Below, one piece after another: positions 26,807 through 35,003 of a stretch of 64,000 nt of DNA (position 1 is the stretch's first letter; each line of letters opens with the position of its first letter). This DNA is from Deltaproteobacteria bacterium. GTDB lineage: Bacteria > Desulfobacterota > DSM-4660 > Desulfatiglandales > HGW-15. The notes beneath the pieces were generated by a model. It made no database searches. It was not told where the DNA came from and saw only the letters and a list, made by a program, of their open reading frames with translations. The stretch is taken from NCBI GenBank assembly GCA_019310485.1, contig JAFDEF010000020.1:18791-82790 (forward strand), read 5' to 3'. Both the position numbers and the translations under genes were made by a program.

Positions 26807-26998
26807 ATGTCCACCTCATTGCTCTATCATGCTTATGGTTTAGAAGAAGTCAAGTATAATTCCACCAGGTACAAGAAAGGCACTGTTATGTGCCATGGCG
26901 AAGTCACCTCCTCTGTGGAATGTTGTCCGGTCTGTGGGAGCTGGAAGAATTTCAATTACCGGTCGGCTCAATTCGGTAAAAACAATCAGGATAGCTAG
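26807..26998 (+). pseudogene. ISL3-family transposase, N-terminal fragment
   Basis: MSTSLLYHAYGLEEVKYNST then RYKKGTVMCHGEV and ECCPVCGSWKNFNYR correspond to the start of a large ISL3-subgroup transposase, whose N-termini read MSTSLLYHGFGL with a CxxCGS zinc knuckle (family knowledge). The frame then drifts to a stop and no catalytic core follows. The start has AAGGAGG upstream. It is a different ISL3 subtype from the intact element at 19-20 kb. Confidence 0.7.
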
Positions 26999-27043
26999 GT
27001 AAATAACACTAGAGTGGCTCATTTTTAAATGACCCTTTTGGGC

Positions 27044-27202
27044 TCATTTTATCACGACCATTTACAAGAGGAAGTAATCCGGGCCAGACTTGCCAAATGG
27101 CACAGGCCTGAGACCAAGTTCAAGAAAGGTTATCTTGCTCTCTATTCCAGGCTTGCTGAATCCGCGGACAAGGGCGCAATTATTAAGCACAGAATTGAGT
27201 AA
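27044..27202 (+). pseudogene. ilvD: Dihydroxy-acid dehydratase C-terminal remnant (probable)
   Basis: The frame EEVIRARLAKWHRPETKFKK then GYLALYSRLAESADKGAIIK ending at TAA 27200 resembles the C-terminus of IlvD/Edd proteins, which end with a pattern like RR..WKPP..KV.RGYLA.YA.LV.SA..GAV. Nothing upstream belongs to the gene; the preceding sequence is IS debris. Call made from memory of the family pattern. Confidence 0.55.
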
Positions 27203-27239
27203 TGTTAAGGTGGAACATCATCATTGTGCTCAGAAAAGG

Positions 27240-28787
27240 TCAGGCTTTCTCTCTTTTACTGGAGATAAATTTTTCGTCGCTAAATTTCAACATGTGAGTA
27301 ATGGAGGACGGGATGTCTTCTTGATGGTGCGTTACATAGATAAGGCTCGCGTCTTCGTCCATTCCATAGCCATCAATCACCTTTAGAAGTTTGTATCTGT
27401 TGGCAATGTCTAGCCCCTCGCAGGGCTCGTCCAGTATCAACAACTCAGGAGATTTTACCATGGCCCTTGCAATCAGGACCATTTGTCTTTGCCCGAATGA
27501 AAGCATCTCAAACGTTTCTTCAGCAAGAGCTTCAATGTCCAGCTTCTTCATCCATTTAAGTGCAGTTTGCCTTTGTCGCCGATCAGAGTTTCGGTAAAGC
27601 CCCAAAGAGTCGAAAAAACCTGAGCACACTACATCAAGTGCCTTAACACTCTTAGGATAATCTGATTGAAGTTCTGAGGAAAAAACACCCATTCTCCTTT
27701 TAACATCCCATATACTCTCGCCGCTTCCTCTTTTCTTACCGAAAAGGAAAACATCATTAGCGTACGATTGCAGGTTTTCGCCTGTGACTAGCTTAAGGAT
27801 AGTTGACTTGCCACAACCGTTCGGGCCAAGTACAGCCCATTTTTCTCCAGGCCTAACGGTCCAATCCAGATTATCCAGCACTATGCGTGATCCATACTTT
27901 ACTGTTGCTTTTTTTATTTCAATTACCGGCCTATCCCCCGCTCCTGCCGATATACTGTGTTCGCCCTTTGCACCTGGGTAAATTTCGTCAGGAGCCGGAG
28001 ACACAGCGTTCGCGCCTGTCTCCCTAAATAAGTAAAATTTTCTTGCATTCCCCGGGGTAAAGATTTCCTCTTTCTTGCCTGAAGCACCAATACGGCCGTT
28101 TCTCAAATACAGAACATGGGAAACTCCATCAAGCATCTCTTCAAATCTATGTGTAATCAGGACCACCTGGCTGTGATTAGACATCAACTCATTGATCATC
28201 TTTGCAAGCGATGCATGAGATGACTGATCCAGGCCGTCAAAGGGTTCATCCAGTATCAAGAGTTTTGGGTTTTTCATAAGAGCCCGGGCAATAATGGCCT
28301 TTCTCATTTCGCCCGTTGAAATCCTCGTTATGGACCTATTAAGCAAGTGCTTGATTCCAAGCTTTTTTGCAAGTTGCTCCAAGATTTGTCTTTTCTCACC
28401 TTCGTTGCCAACTCCACTCATCCCGCTTTCCAGGATGGATCTCACGGGAGTAATCTCGTCAATCCTGCCGCTAAAATCACGGCACTCTTCCCTAAAGCGC
28501 TCTGCTTCCATTAGCTCTCGCTGAAACTCAAGGGACACGTAACCAAAATAGTGCTCCACCCCAGCGGACGTAGTATTGGGCTCCTTGTCCAGAAAATGGT
28601 GCACAAGTTTTCCTTTAACCACGGGTAGGGTGCCTGTAAGGGCCCTTGCCAGCGTTGACTTTCCTGACCCATTGGGGCCCAGAATGGCCCAGTTTTCCCC
28701 TTCTTTTATCTGCCAGGAGATATCTTTGAGGAAAACTTTTCCCTTCAACCGAATTGACACGTTGTCTAGTGTGACTAAAGTCGCCAT
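27240..28787 (-). CDS. Tandem ABC ATPase, ModF/PhrA-like
   Basis: 515-aa fusion of two ABC nucleotide-binding domains with no membrane part. Walker A motifs are LGPNGSGKST (about 36) and LGPNGCGKST (about 325); Walker B motifs are LLILDEPFDGLD and LLILDEPCEGLD. The signature motifs are ISTGEMRK and LSFGQRQ. This two-domain layout and sequence style match E. coli ModF (PhrA), linked to molybdate and photorepair genes, but no mod genes are here, so the role is unassigned. The last residues (KREKA) end 38 bases after the probable ilvD remnant, on the opposite strand. Confidence 0.88.
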   Translation of the reverse strand: MATLVTLDNVSIRLKGKVFLKDISWQIKEGENWAILGPNGSGKSTLARALTGTLPVVKGKLVHHFLDKEPNTTSAGVEHYFGYVSLEFQRELMEAERFREECRDFSGRIDEITPVRSILESGMSGVGNEGEKRQILEQLAKKLGIKHLLNRSITRISTGEMRKAIIARALMKNPKLLILDEPFDGLDQSSHASLAKMINELMSNHSQVVLITHRFEEMLDGVSHVLYLRNGRIGASGKKEEIFTPGNARKFYLFRETGANAVSPAPDEIYPGAKGEHSISAGAGDRPVIEIKKATVKYGSRIVLDNLDWTVRPGEKWAVLGPNGCGKSTILKLVTGENLQSYANDVFLFGKKRGSGESIWDVKRRMGVFSSELQSDYPKSVKALDVVCSGFFDSLGLYRNSDRRQRQTALKWMKKLDIEALAEETFEMLSFGQRQMVLIARAMVKSPELLILDEPCEGLDIANRYKLLKVIDGYGMDEDASLIYVTHHQEDIPSSITHMLKFSDEKFISSKREKA

Positions 28788-28794
28788 GTTGCAA

Positions 28795-28829
28795 AATCAA
28801 AAATCCACGCCCTGATGAAAAAGGCGTGG
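28795..28829 (-). terminator. Intrinsic terminator after rng
   Basis: On the minus strand CCACGCC and GGCGTGG form a 7-bp stem, followed by ATTTTTGATTTT. It lies 30 bases after the rng stop and just before the ABC gene start, so the two are separately transcribed. Confidence 0.62.
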
Positions 28830-28858
28830 GATAAGTAGGAAAGTCTCTCTTATCAAAA

Positions 28859-30361
28859 TTACTGGGCGTCTTCTTCCTCTCTAACAAAATCAATAACGCC
28901 CCCTGTACGGGGCAGTGAGGGGTCTTCCTGAAGGACTATGCTCACACCATATCTTTCTTCAATCTCAGCCAGCTCTTTCCTCTTTACATTCTGAAGGTAA
29001 TCCGCCACATCTGCAGCGAGCGTTCCATTCACTGTTCTCACGTCTCCCTTGGAAGCACCAACCCAAATTCTGCGCAAGTAAGACAAGGCTGCGGACTCCA
29101 CGGACATTACCAGCCCCCTTCCGTTACAAAAATGGCAAGTCTGGTAGCTCCTTGATTCGATCGAAGGCCTCAATCTCTGCCTGGACAGTTCCATCAATCC
29201 GAACTTGGAAATGTGAGAGGTATCTGTTTTTGCACGGTCCTTTTTCAACTCCTCACGAAGGGCGCGCTCTACTTGTCGCAAGTGATTCCGGTCCTTCATG
29301 TCAATAAAGTCAATAACAATGAGTCCCCCAATATCCCTAAGCCTAAGCTGTCTGGCTATCTCTTTCGCAGCCTCCATATTTGTCTTAAAGGCCATGCTCT
29401 CAACATCGCTTCCGGTCCTTCCACGACCCGAGTTCACATCGATCGAATAAAGCGCCTCAGTAGTGTCAAAAACGATAGAGCCTCCTGACTTGAGTTCCAC
29501 CTTGTTGCTGTATATTGTTTCTATTTGCTTTTCAATGTTATAATAGTCAAAGATCGGTTGGTTGCCTTTGTAAAGTTTTACTCGCCTCTGATCCCTGGGT
29601 GAAATAACTTTCATGTACTCTTTGATCTTGGACAGGGTCTCCTTGTCATCAACCAGAATCTCTGAAACATCGTCCGTGTAATAATCCCTCAGGGTTCTCA
29701 GGCAAATGTCCTGTTCCTTATGGATCAGGGAGAATGGCGGAGCCTCTGCTACCTGGTCTCTTATCCTTTTCCACATTCTCAGGAGCCGGCTCAAATCCTT
29801 CGAGAGATCCTTCTTGCTCTGGCCTGCAGCCATTGTTCTGACAATGCACCCTATTTCCTCAGGCAGCTTCAATTTTGCTAAAATGGATTTGAGCCTTTGC
29901 CTTTCTTCCTCATCCTCGATTTTCCGGGAGATACCGCGAACACTCCGGCCCGGGGTAAGAACCAGAAACCTGCCGGCAAGCGAGATATAAGTGGTAAGCT
30001 GGGCACCCTTCCGTCCAGGCATCTCTTTTGTGACCTGCACAAGAAGCTCCTGACCTTTGGATAGAACCTTCTCAATAGGCGGGATTCCCTGCCCTTCTAC
30101 AACTTTGCTCCTCTCTTTATAATATTCAGGGTGGACATCTGTTGCAGCCAGGAAGCCGTTCTTGTCTGATCCAAAATTCACGAAGCATGCCTGGAGCCTT
30201 GGTTCGATTTTTTGAACCACACCTTTGTATATGTTCCCGACTTTTTGCTCGGCAGTGGATGTCTCGATTTGAAATCCGTCCAGCAGGCCCTCTTTTACGA
30301 AAGCCACTCTGAATTCTTCAGGCTCAACTGCGTTAATGAGCATCTTTGTTTCTCTTTTCAT
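28859..30361 (-). CDS. rng: Ribonuclease G/E family endoribonuclease
   Basis: 500-aa RNase G-type enzyme for rRNA maturation and mRNA turnover. An S1 domain (about 35-125; GNIYKGVVQKIEPRLQACFV) precedes the catalytic domain, with the Mg-binding Asp motif YSIDVNSGR and GGLIVIDFIDM, and the zinc-link CHFCNGRG at about 408. There is no long acidic scaffold tail, so it is G- rather than E-type. Its ATG overlaps the TGA of the DUF2229 gene by four bases, tying it to the CoA-activase operon; MLINAVEPEE (30343) is an alternative start. Ends with a terminator. Confidence 0.93.
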   Translation of the reverse strand: MKRETKMLINAVEPEEFRVAFVKEGLLDGFQIETSTAEQKVGNIYKGVVQKIEPRLQACFVNFGSDKNGFLAATDVHPEYYKERSKVVEGQGIPPIEKVLSKGQELLVQVTKEMPGRKGAQLTTYISLAGRFLVLTPGRSVRGISRKIEDEEERQRLKSILAKLKLPEEIGCIVRTMAAGQSKKDLSKDLSRLLRMWKRIRDQVAEAPPFSLIHKEQDICLRTLRDYYTDDVSEILVDDKETLSKIKEYMKVISPRDQRRVKLYKGNQPIFDYYNIEKQIETIYSNKVELKSGGSIVFDTTEALYSIDVNSGRGRTGSDVESMAFKTNMEAAKEIARQLRLRDIGGLIVIDFIDMKDRNHLRQVERALREELKKDRAKTDTSHISKFGLMELSRQRLRPSIESRSYQTCHFCNGRGLVMSVESAALSYLRRIWVGASKGDVRTVNGTLAADVADYLQNVKRKELAEIEERYGVSIVLQEDPSLPRTGGVIDFVREEEDAQ

Positions 30362-31722
30362 CTGGCCTTGAGGTCTTTCCTTCCATTCCGCCTGAAGTGC
30401 TGCTGAGCCTGATACATAAAAGTCCTTATGGCTGCCTCTCTTCCCGGTTGATATGAGCCGTCATAGGGTGCATCCAGATAAGGAACCTTCATGCGGTTCA
30501 TGATGGGTTTAACAATAGAGGAGGTGATGGTGCTTGGCATGCATGTAAAAGGATATACGTTGACCACACCGTTATATCCCTCCCGCGCGTATTCGATCAT
30601 ACCTGAAATGCTCAAACAAGCCTCAGTGCCAACATCAAAAGAGTAGATGTTGTCTTCTTTCAGAATTTTTTCCAGGTGGGCCAGGCGGTGATCTTCAGGG
30701 AGCTCGATAAGGGTTTTGACCCTCTTGTACACCTTTTTTTGTTTAAGTTGTTGGTAGGAAAGATCGACACCATAGCCCAGTATTTTCTTGAGATATTTCT
30801 TCATCTCGTTGATCCTGAGCTGCTTAAGGCTCAGCCGAACTCCTATCTTGGCCTCTCTCATCCTGTCGTAAGTTGTATAGTTGACCCACTCCGCGATGGA
30901 AGCGTTGACAACTTCGGCCCCATATTTTTCAAGCACTCTTATGATATCCTGGTTTGCATGAACATGAGTTCTGAGGTAAATTTCACCCACCACCCCTATA
31001 AGAGGTTTTCGCGGAATACTGGGATCAATAATGGATTTTCCTTCCGTCACGATTTCTTCAAGTTTTTCAAGAATGCCGTCAAAGTCACCCTCAGGACCCA
31101 AAGTCTCAAAAGCATCAGACATTTTCGCCATGGCTCTTTCAATGAATTGATCCGCCTCTCCCGGCTTTCTCTCGTAGGGCCTTATCCTCCACAAAAGCCT
31201 GTCCAGCACATCTGCCACTACTACCGAGAGATATGCAACTTTTCTAAACTGTCTGCTTTGCTCTTTGTCAAACATACCTTCTAAAGAATATGAATTCTTT
31301 GAGGTAAGAGCACCGATCTTTAACTTCTCAAGCTCCGGAAAGGAGTCAAGAACAATCCTTTGATATTTGTTATACATCCCAAAGCGGCAAGGGCCGTCAG
31401 CCTCAGGCATAAAATAGATGTAGTTTTCCGGGTCAAAACGCTCCCCCAGCCTCTCTTTCTCCTTTTTCATAAACAGAAGTATGTCACCTGTAGTTACCTG
31501 GCAGGGAAAGCACTCTTTGCCAGAGGTGAACTCTTTGCCCAGGTCAAGGCCTGCATAGGTTTTCATCACAACGGCATTAACGCCAAAACCCCTGAAAGTG
31601 CCTGCCAGAAGATGGCAGCCTATCCTGTTCATCTCGGGAATCAGGAAGATCTTGTCGCGGACCCTGAACCGGCCCACCTTTTGAGAAAGAGACTGAAAAG
31701 TTTGCCTGGTTTCTGCTTCCAT
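30358..31722 (-). CDS. Acyl-CoA dehydratase activase-related protein (DUF2229/HgdB-like)
   Basis: 454-aa protein related to the 2-hydroxyacyl-CoA dehydratase component fold that accompanies BadF/HgdC activases. Conserved segments include SGKECFPCQVTTGDILLFM, FMPEADGPCRFGMYNKYQRI, IGVVGEIYLRTHVHANQDII and NVYPFTCMPSTITSSIVKPI; several of the cysteines may bind an Fe-S cluster. It follows the double activase gene by seven bases, and the two often occur together. The substrate of this anaerobic system has not been defined to my knowledge. Strong conservation suggests a housekeeping role in anaerobes. Confidence 0.85.
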   Translation of the reverse strand: MEAETRQTFQSLSQKVGRFRVRDKIFLIPEMNRIGCHLLAGTFRGFGVNAVVMKTYAGLDLGKEFTSGKECFPCQVTTGDILLFMKKEKERLGERFDPENYIYFMPEADGPCRFGMYNKYQRIVLDSFPELEKLKIGALTSKNSYSLEGMFDKEQSRQFRKVAYLSVVVADVLDRLLWRIRPYERKPGEADQFIERAMAKMSDAFETLGPEGDFDGILEKLEEIVTEGKSIIDPSIPRKPLIGVVGEIYLRTHVHANQDIIRVLEKYGAEVVNASIAEWVNYTTYDRMREAKIGVRLSLKQLRINEMKKYLKKILGYGVDLSYQQLKQKKVYKRVKTLIELPEDHRLAHLEKILKEDNIYSFDVGTEACLSISGMIEYAREGYNGVVNVYPFTCMPSTITSSIVKPIMNRMKVPYLDAPYDGSYQPGREAAIRTFMYQAQQHFRRNGRKDLKAR

Positions 31723-31729
31723 TTCTCCC

Positions 31730-34700
31730 TCAGTTAGATGCTTTTCTGAAAAGTTCTGATTTTAGTTTTTGCATGGTGTTTTCAATCACGTTTTCAAAGG
31801 CCTCAAGTCGAGTCATCATGCCGGCCACCGCGCTGTGCTCATCCAGCTCCAGGATGAGATAGGGCTTGTCATCCATTATGTACTTGTAGAAGTGTTCGAT
31901 AAAGGAATCCGCACCGCAACTAAAATTGGTCATGTGAAGGCCAAAAAAATTGGGGCGGCTTTTTATAAACTTGGCCGTTCGTAGTATTTGGGCCCCAAAT
32001 CCCCAGTACATTGAGGGGAAGTCAGAAAGATCCACGAAAGACACATCCAGAAAATCCATTGGCAAGGCTGCCACCCCTATCTTAGAAAGGTTCAGACCAA
32101 GCCTCAGGTTTAGCCTTTCATCATATAGGTTGTATGGCCTACCGGTAACCACTACGAGCGGCTTTTCAGGGTCATAGGCATCAATAATAGCCTTGCCTTT
32201 TCGGAACATCTCTTGCATAAAAGCCTGGTGTTTTTCAAGCGCGTACTCCACCGCCTCCCTGATCTGGGCCCTGCTGCGGCCCAGCTTTCTTGAGAGCTGC
32301 TCGCTCAGCTCCACTGCCAGAGTTGAGGCATCGTATTTAAGGTGAACGATAGGGTTCAGAAGCTTGTCTTCTTCTAGATCCAGCGCAATTCTCAGCATGT
32401 ATTGATTTGCCTGCACCATGGGACAGTAAAAGCCCGTTTCATGTTCTTCGGGTGTCGGCATTGAAACGATGCTGGGGAGAAACAAGTAGCTTGTGCGCCC
32501 TACAAGTTCTTTCACGTGACCATGCGATACCTTTACTGGGTAACATGTCTCTGCAGTCACGGCTTCAATGCCTGAGCTCGAGATCCGGCTGTCAGTCGGA
32601 GGCGTCAGTACAAGTCTGAAACCAAGCCTGTCAAAAAAATGAGCCCAGAGTACCCCGGTTTGAAGCGTGTAAAGCGCACGTTGCATTCCCACGGTTGGCC
32701 TGCCGTCAACCTCCATCAACGGCCCCTCTCCCAGTTCATTGCACACCCCTGAGAGATGGTCCCTCCATATCAGCTCTCTCATCTGAAAATAGTTCTTCTC
32801 TTTTTTCCCTTTGCCCCTCACTATTTCATAACGTCCGCACTCTCCACCCCAGATACTTTTCCGTCCGTCAAAGTCATATATTTTCAGCTTGCATTGGTTG
32901 TGACACTTAGGATCAGCCTTGCAGACCTTTTCCGTGTATTTCATTCTATCGTTTATTGCACTCTCCAGGCCCCTAAATGTTGTATCTTTGCTCTTATCAA
33001 TCATCTTTTTTTCTTGCAGGCTGATTGCTGCTCCATAAGCACCCAGCACTTCTCTGTGCTTGGGTACTACAAGGCCGCGTCCGAGGACATCTTCAAAGGC
33101 AGCCACCACTCCTTTGTTCAAGGACGGGCCGCCAAGAAACATGACTCTCTTGCCTATCTTCCTTTTCCCCACTACCCGGTTCAGATAGTTATGGACAATA
33201 GCGTAGCAGAGGCCAGCTATAAGATCCTTCTTTGAAACCCCTTTCTGGTGGTACGATACCAGGTCTGATTCCATAAAAACAGTGCATCTCTCTGCGAGTT
33301 TTACAGGGCGCTCAGAGGAGAGTGCTATTTCCTGAAATTCGCCAACGATATTAATTCCATACTTGTTTGCGAGTTCATGAAGAAAGCTACCGGTGCCTGC
33401 TGCGCACACCTTATTCATGTCAAAATCAAGGGGATATGCATTGGCTATGTATATGTACTTCGAGTCTTGACCTCCTATCTCAAAAATAGTGTCAATTGAG
33501 GCATCTATCTCAACCGCACCTCGCGCATGGGCGGTAATCTCGTCGATGATCAAATCGGCATTCAAGAAATCTCCAACCACGTTCCGGCCTGATCCTGTAG
33601 TAGCAACACCAAGGATCTCGATCCGGTCTCCAACCTCATCTCTTATAGTTCTCAACAGTTTCTGTGTTACTTCGATAGGTTTTCCCTGCGTGTGAACATA
33701 GCTCTTGTGGATGATCTCGCGATCCTCGCTCATCAATGCATATTTCGTTGTGGTTGATCCAATGTCGATTCCCAGGTATACGGGCATCCTTGAGGTCAAC
33801 ATTCTTTTACTTACCTCGTTATCCTCCGGAAAAACAGTTTCCTTGAGCTCAAGTCTCGCCGCAGTAGGTAGAGCTAGGTTCGCCAAAGATTCCGACTTCT
33901 TCAAAGCATCAATATCGGGGTGATTCTCCACGCCCGTATCCAAGGCATGGAGTGCTACACCTAGGGCACCCGCCGAAGTGTTACGTTCCGGAACGATCAA
34001 ATCGGGGAAATACGCCTTGAATGCGCGCACCTGAAGTTTATTCATCGAGAGCCCGCCGATAAAGACAATGGGTTCTTCCAGAACGCGATTCGATACAATC
34101 GTGCTCATATAATTTCTGGCATTACCCACATGAAGGCCGTAGATAATGTCCTCAAGCTTCTCTCCTTTGTTTTGCAGGTGGATCATATCTGATTTAGTGA
34201 ACACCGTGCAGCGGCAGGCAACATTGGCCGGCTTCCGGCTCCGTAGGCCGAGTTCAATAAAGTCAGCCAGGATCTTGTCAATCTGATCCTGGGAGATGTC
34301 CACTTCTGAATCATAGATCGATGTGGCAAGGCGCTGCGCCTGTTGATCGATAAAGGAACCTGTCCCTGACGCACATGGGCCATTGGTGTTAAAATACTCC
34401 AGCTCCCAGTCGCTTTCACTGTGACTGATTTGAAAAAGAGCGGTATCTTGTCCTCCCATGCTTATAATAGTTCTGGCATCAGGCCTCATGAAAAGAGTTC
34501 CCAGGACCTGACTTATCGTTTCAAACTCGTAAAAAGCTCCTACCTTTTCGCTTATTGTCTTTCCATGATTGCCCGTAAAAGCAATCGCTGTTATACGCTC
34601 CGGCCCGAATTTTTCATAAAGATATGGAATGAGCGACAGAATTTCTTCTTCCACCTTTCCAAGGTGGCGCTTGTACGGCAGCTCGAAAACGACCTTTCTA

Positions 34701-34795
34701 TCCTGATTGATCACAACACAGTTAATGCTGACAGAGCCTGCATCAATCCCAACATAATACCTCTCAGCTTCTGTTTTTGTTTCTGACTTGGCCAT
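31730..34795 (-). CDS. Double-domain acyl-CoA dehydratase activase (BadF/BcrA/HgdC family) with DUF2229
   Basis: 1021-aa protein. Two ASKHA ATPase domains occur in tandem: the first (about 14-300) has YVGIDAGSVSINCVV, MGGQDTALFQI and CASGTGSFIDQQ; the second (about 339-590) has YLGIDIGSTTTKYAL, EIGGQDSKYIYI and CAAGTGSFLHELA. Each has an ERCTVF- or CRCTVF-type cysteine for the bridging 4Fe-4S cluster. The C-terminal third (PTVGMQRALYTLQTGVLWAH, FYCPMVQANQYMLR) is a DUF2229/HgdB-like region. It heads the operon with DUF2229 and rng behind a good promoter. It probably drives ATP-dependent low-potential electron transfer to a partner; the partner is unknown. Confidence 0.9.
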   Translation of the reverse strand: MAKSETKTEAERYYVGIDAGSVSINCVVINQDRKVVFELPYKRHLGKVEEEILSLIPYLYEKFGPERITAIAFTGNHGKTISEKVGAFYEFETISQVLGTLFMRPDARTIISMGGQDTALFQISHSESDWELEYFNTNGPCASGTGSFIDQQAQRLATSIYDSEVDISQDQIDKILADFIELGLRSRKPANVACRCTVFTKSDMIHLQNKGEKLEDIIYGLHVGNARNYMSTIVSNRVLEEPIVFIGGLSMNKLQVRAFKAYFPDLIVPERNTSAGALGVALHALDTGVENHPDIDALKKSESLANLALPTAARLELKETVFPEDNEVSKRMLTSRMPVYLGIDIGSTTTKYALMSEDREIIHKSYVHTQGKPIEVTQKLLRTIRDEVGDRIEILGVATTGSGRNVVGDFLNADLIIDEITAHARGAVEIDASIDTIFEIGGQDSKYIYIANAYPLDFDMNKVCAAGTGSFLHELANKYGINIVGEFQEIALSSERPVKLAERCTVFMESDLVSYHQKGVSKKDLIAGLCYAIVHNYLNRVVGKRKIGKRVMFLGGPSLNKGVVAAFEDVLGRGLVVPKHREVLGAYGAAISLQEKKMIDKSKDTTFRGLESAINDRMKYTEKVCKADPKCHNQCKLKIYDFDGRKSIWGGECGRYEIVRGKGKKEKNYFQMRELIWRDHLSGVCNELGEGPLMEVDGRPTVGMQRALYTLQTGVLWAHFFDRLGFRLVLTPPTDSRISSSGIEAVTAETCYPVKVSHGHVKELVGRTSYLFLPSIVSMPTPEEHETGFYCPMVQANQYMLRIALDLEEDKLLNPIVHLKYDASTLAVELSEQLSRKLGRSRAQIREAVEYALEKHQAFMQEMFRKGKAIIDAYDPEKPLVVVTGRPYNLYDERLNLRLGLNLSKIGVAALPMDFLDVSFVDLSDFPSMYWGFGAQILRTAKFIKSRPNFFGLHMTNFSCGADSFIEHFYKYIMDDKPYLILELDEHSAVAGMMTRLEAFENVIENTMQKLKSELFRKASN

Positions 34796-34861
34796 GATTT
34801 ATTACCTATATCCTGTGCAAAGTTGAGAATCTCTCAAGTCCTTCGGTCAACTTTTTCTCCT

Positions 34862-34889
34862 ATTATAAGGTTTTTTACTATTATGTCCA
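34862..34889 (-). promoter_or_regulatory. Sigma70-type promoter for the CoA-activase operon
   Basis: On the minus strand TGGACA and a perfect TATAAT are spaced by 16 bases, about 65 bases before the activase ATG. Five and six of six consensus matches. Confidence 0.62.
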
Positions 34890-35003
34890 TAGCTTCTTCA
34901 ATTCCAACTTTCCTTCACATTTCAAGAATTGACTCGACAATAAGATCAATTTAAGCTTCGCTCAACAACCCGGCCCCATCCTGCGCCTTGCTGAATCGCC
35001 CCT

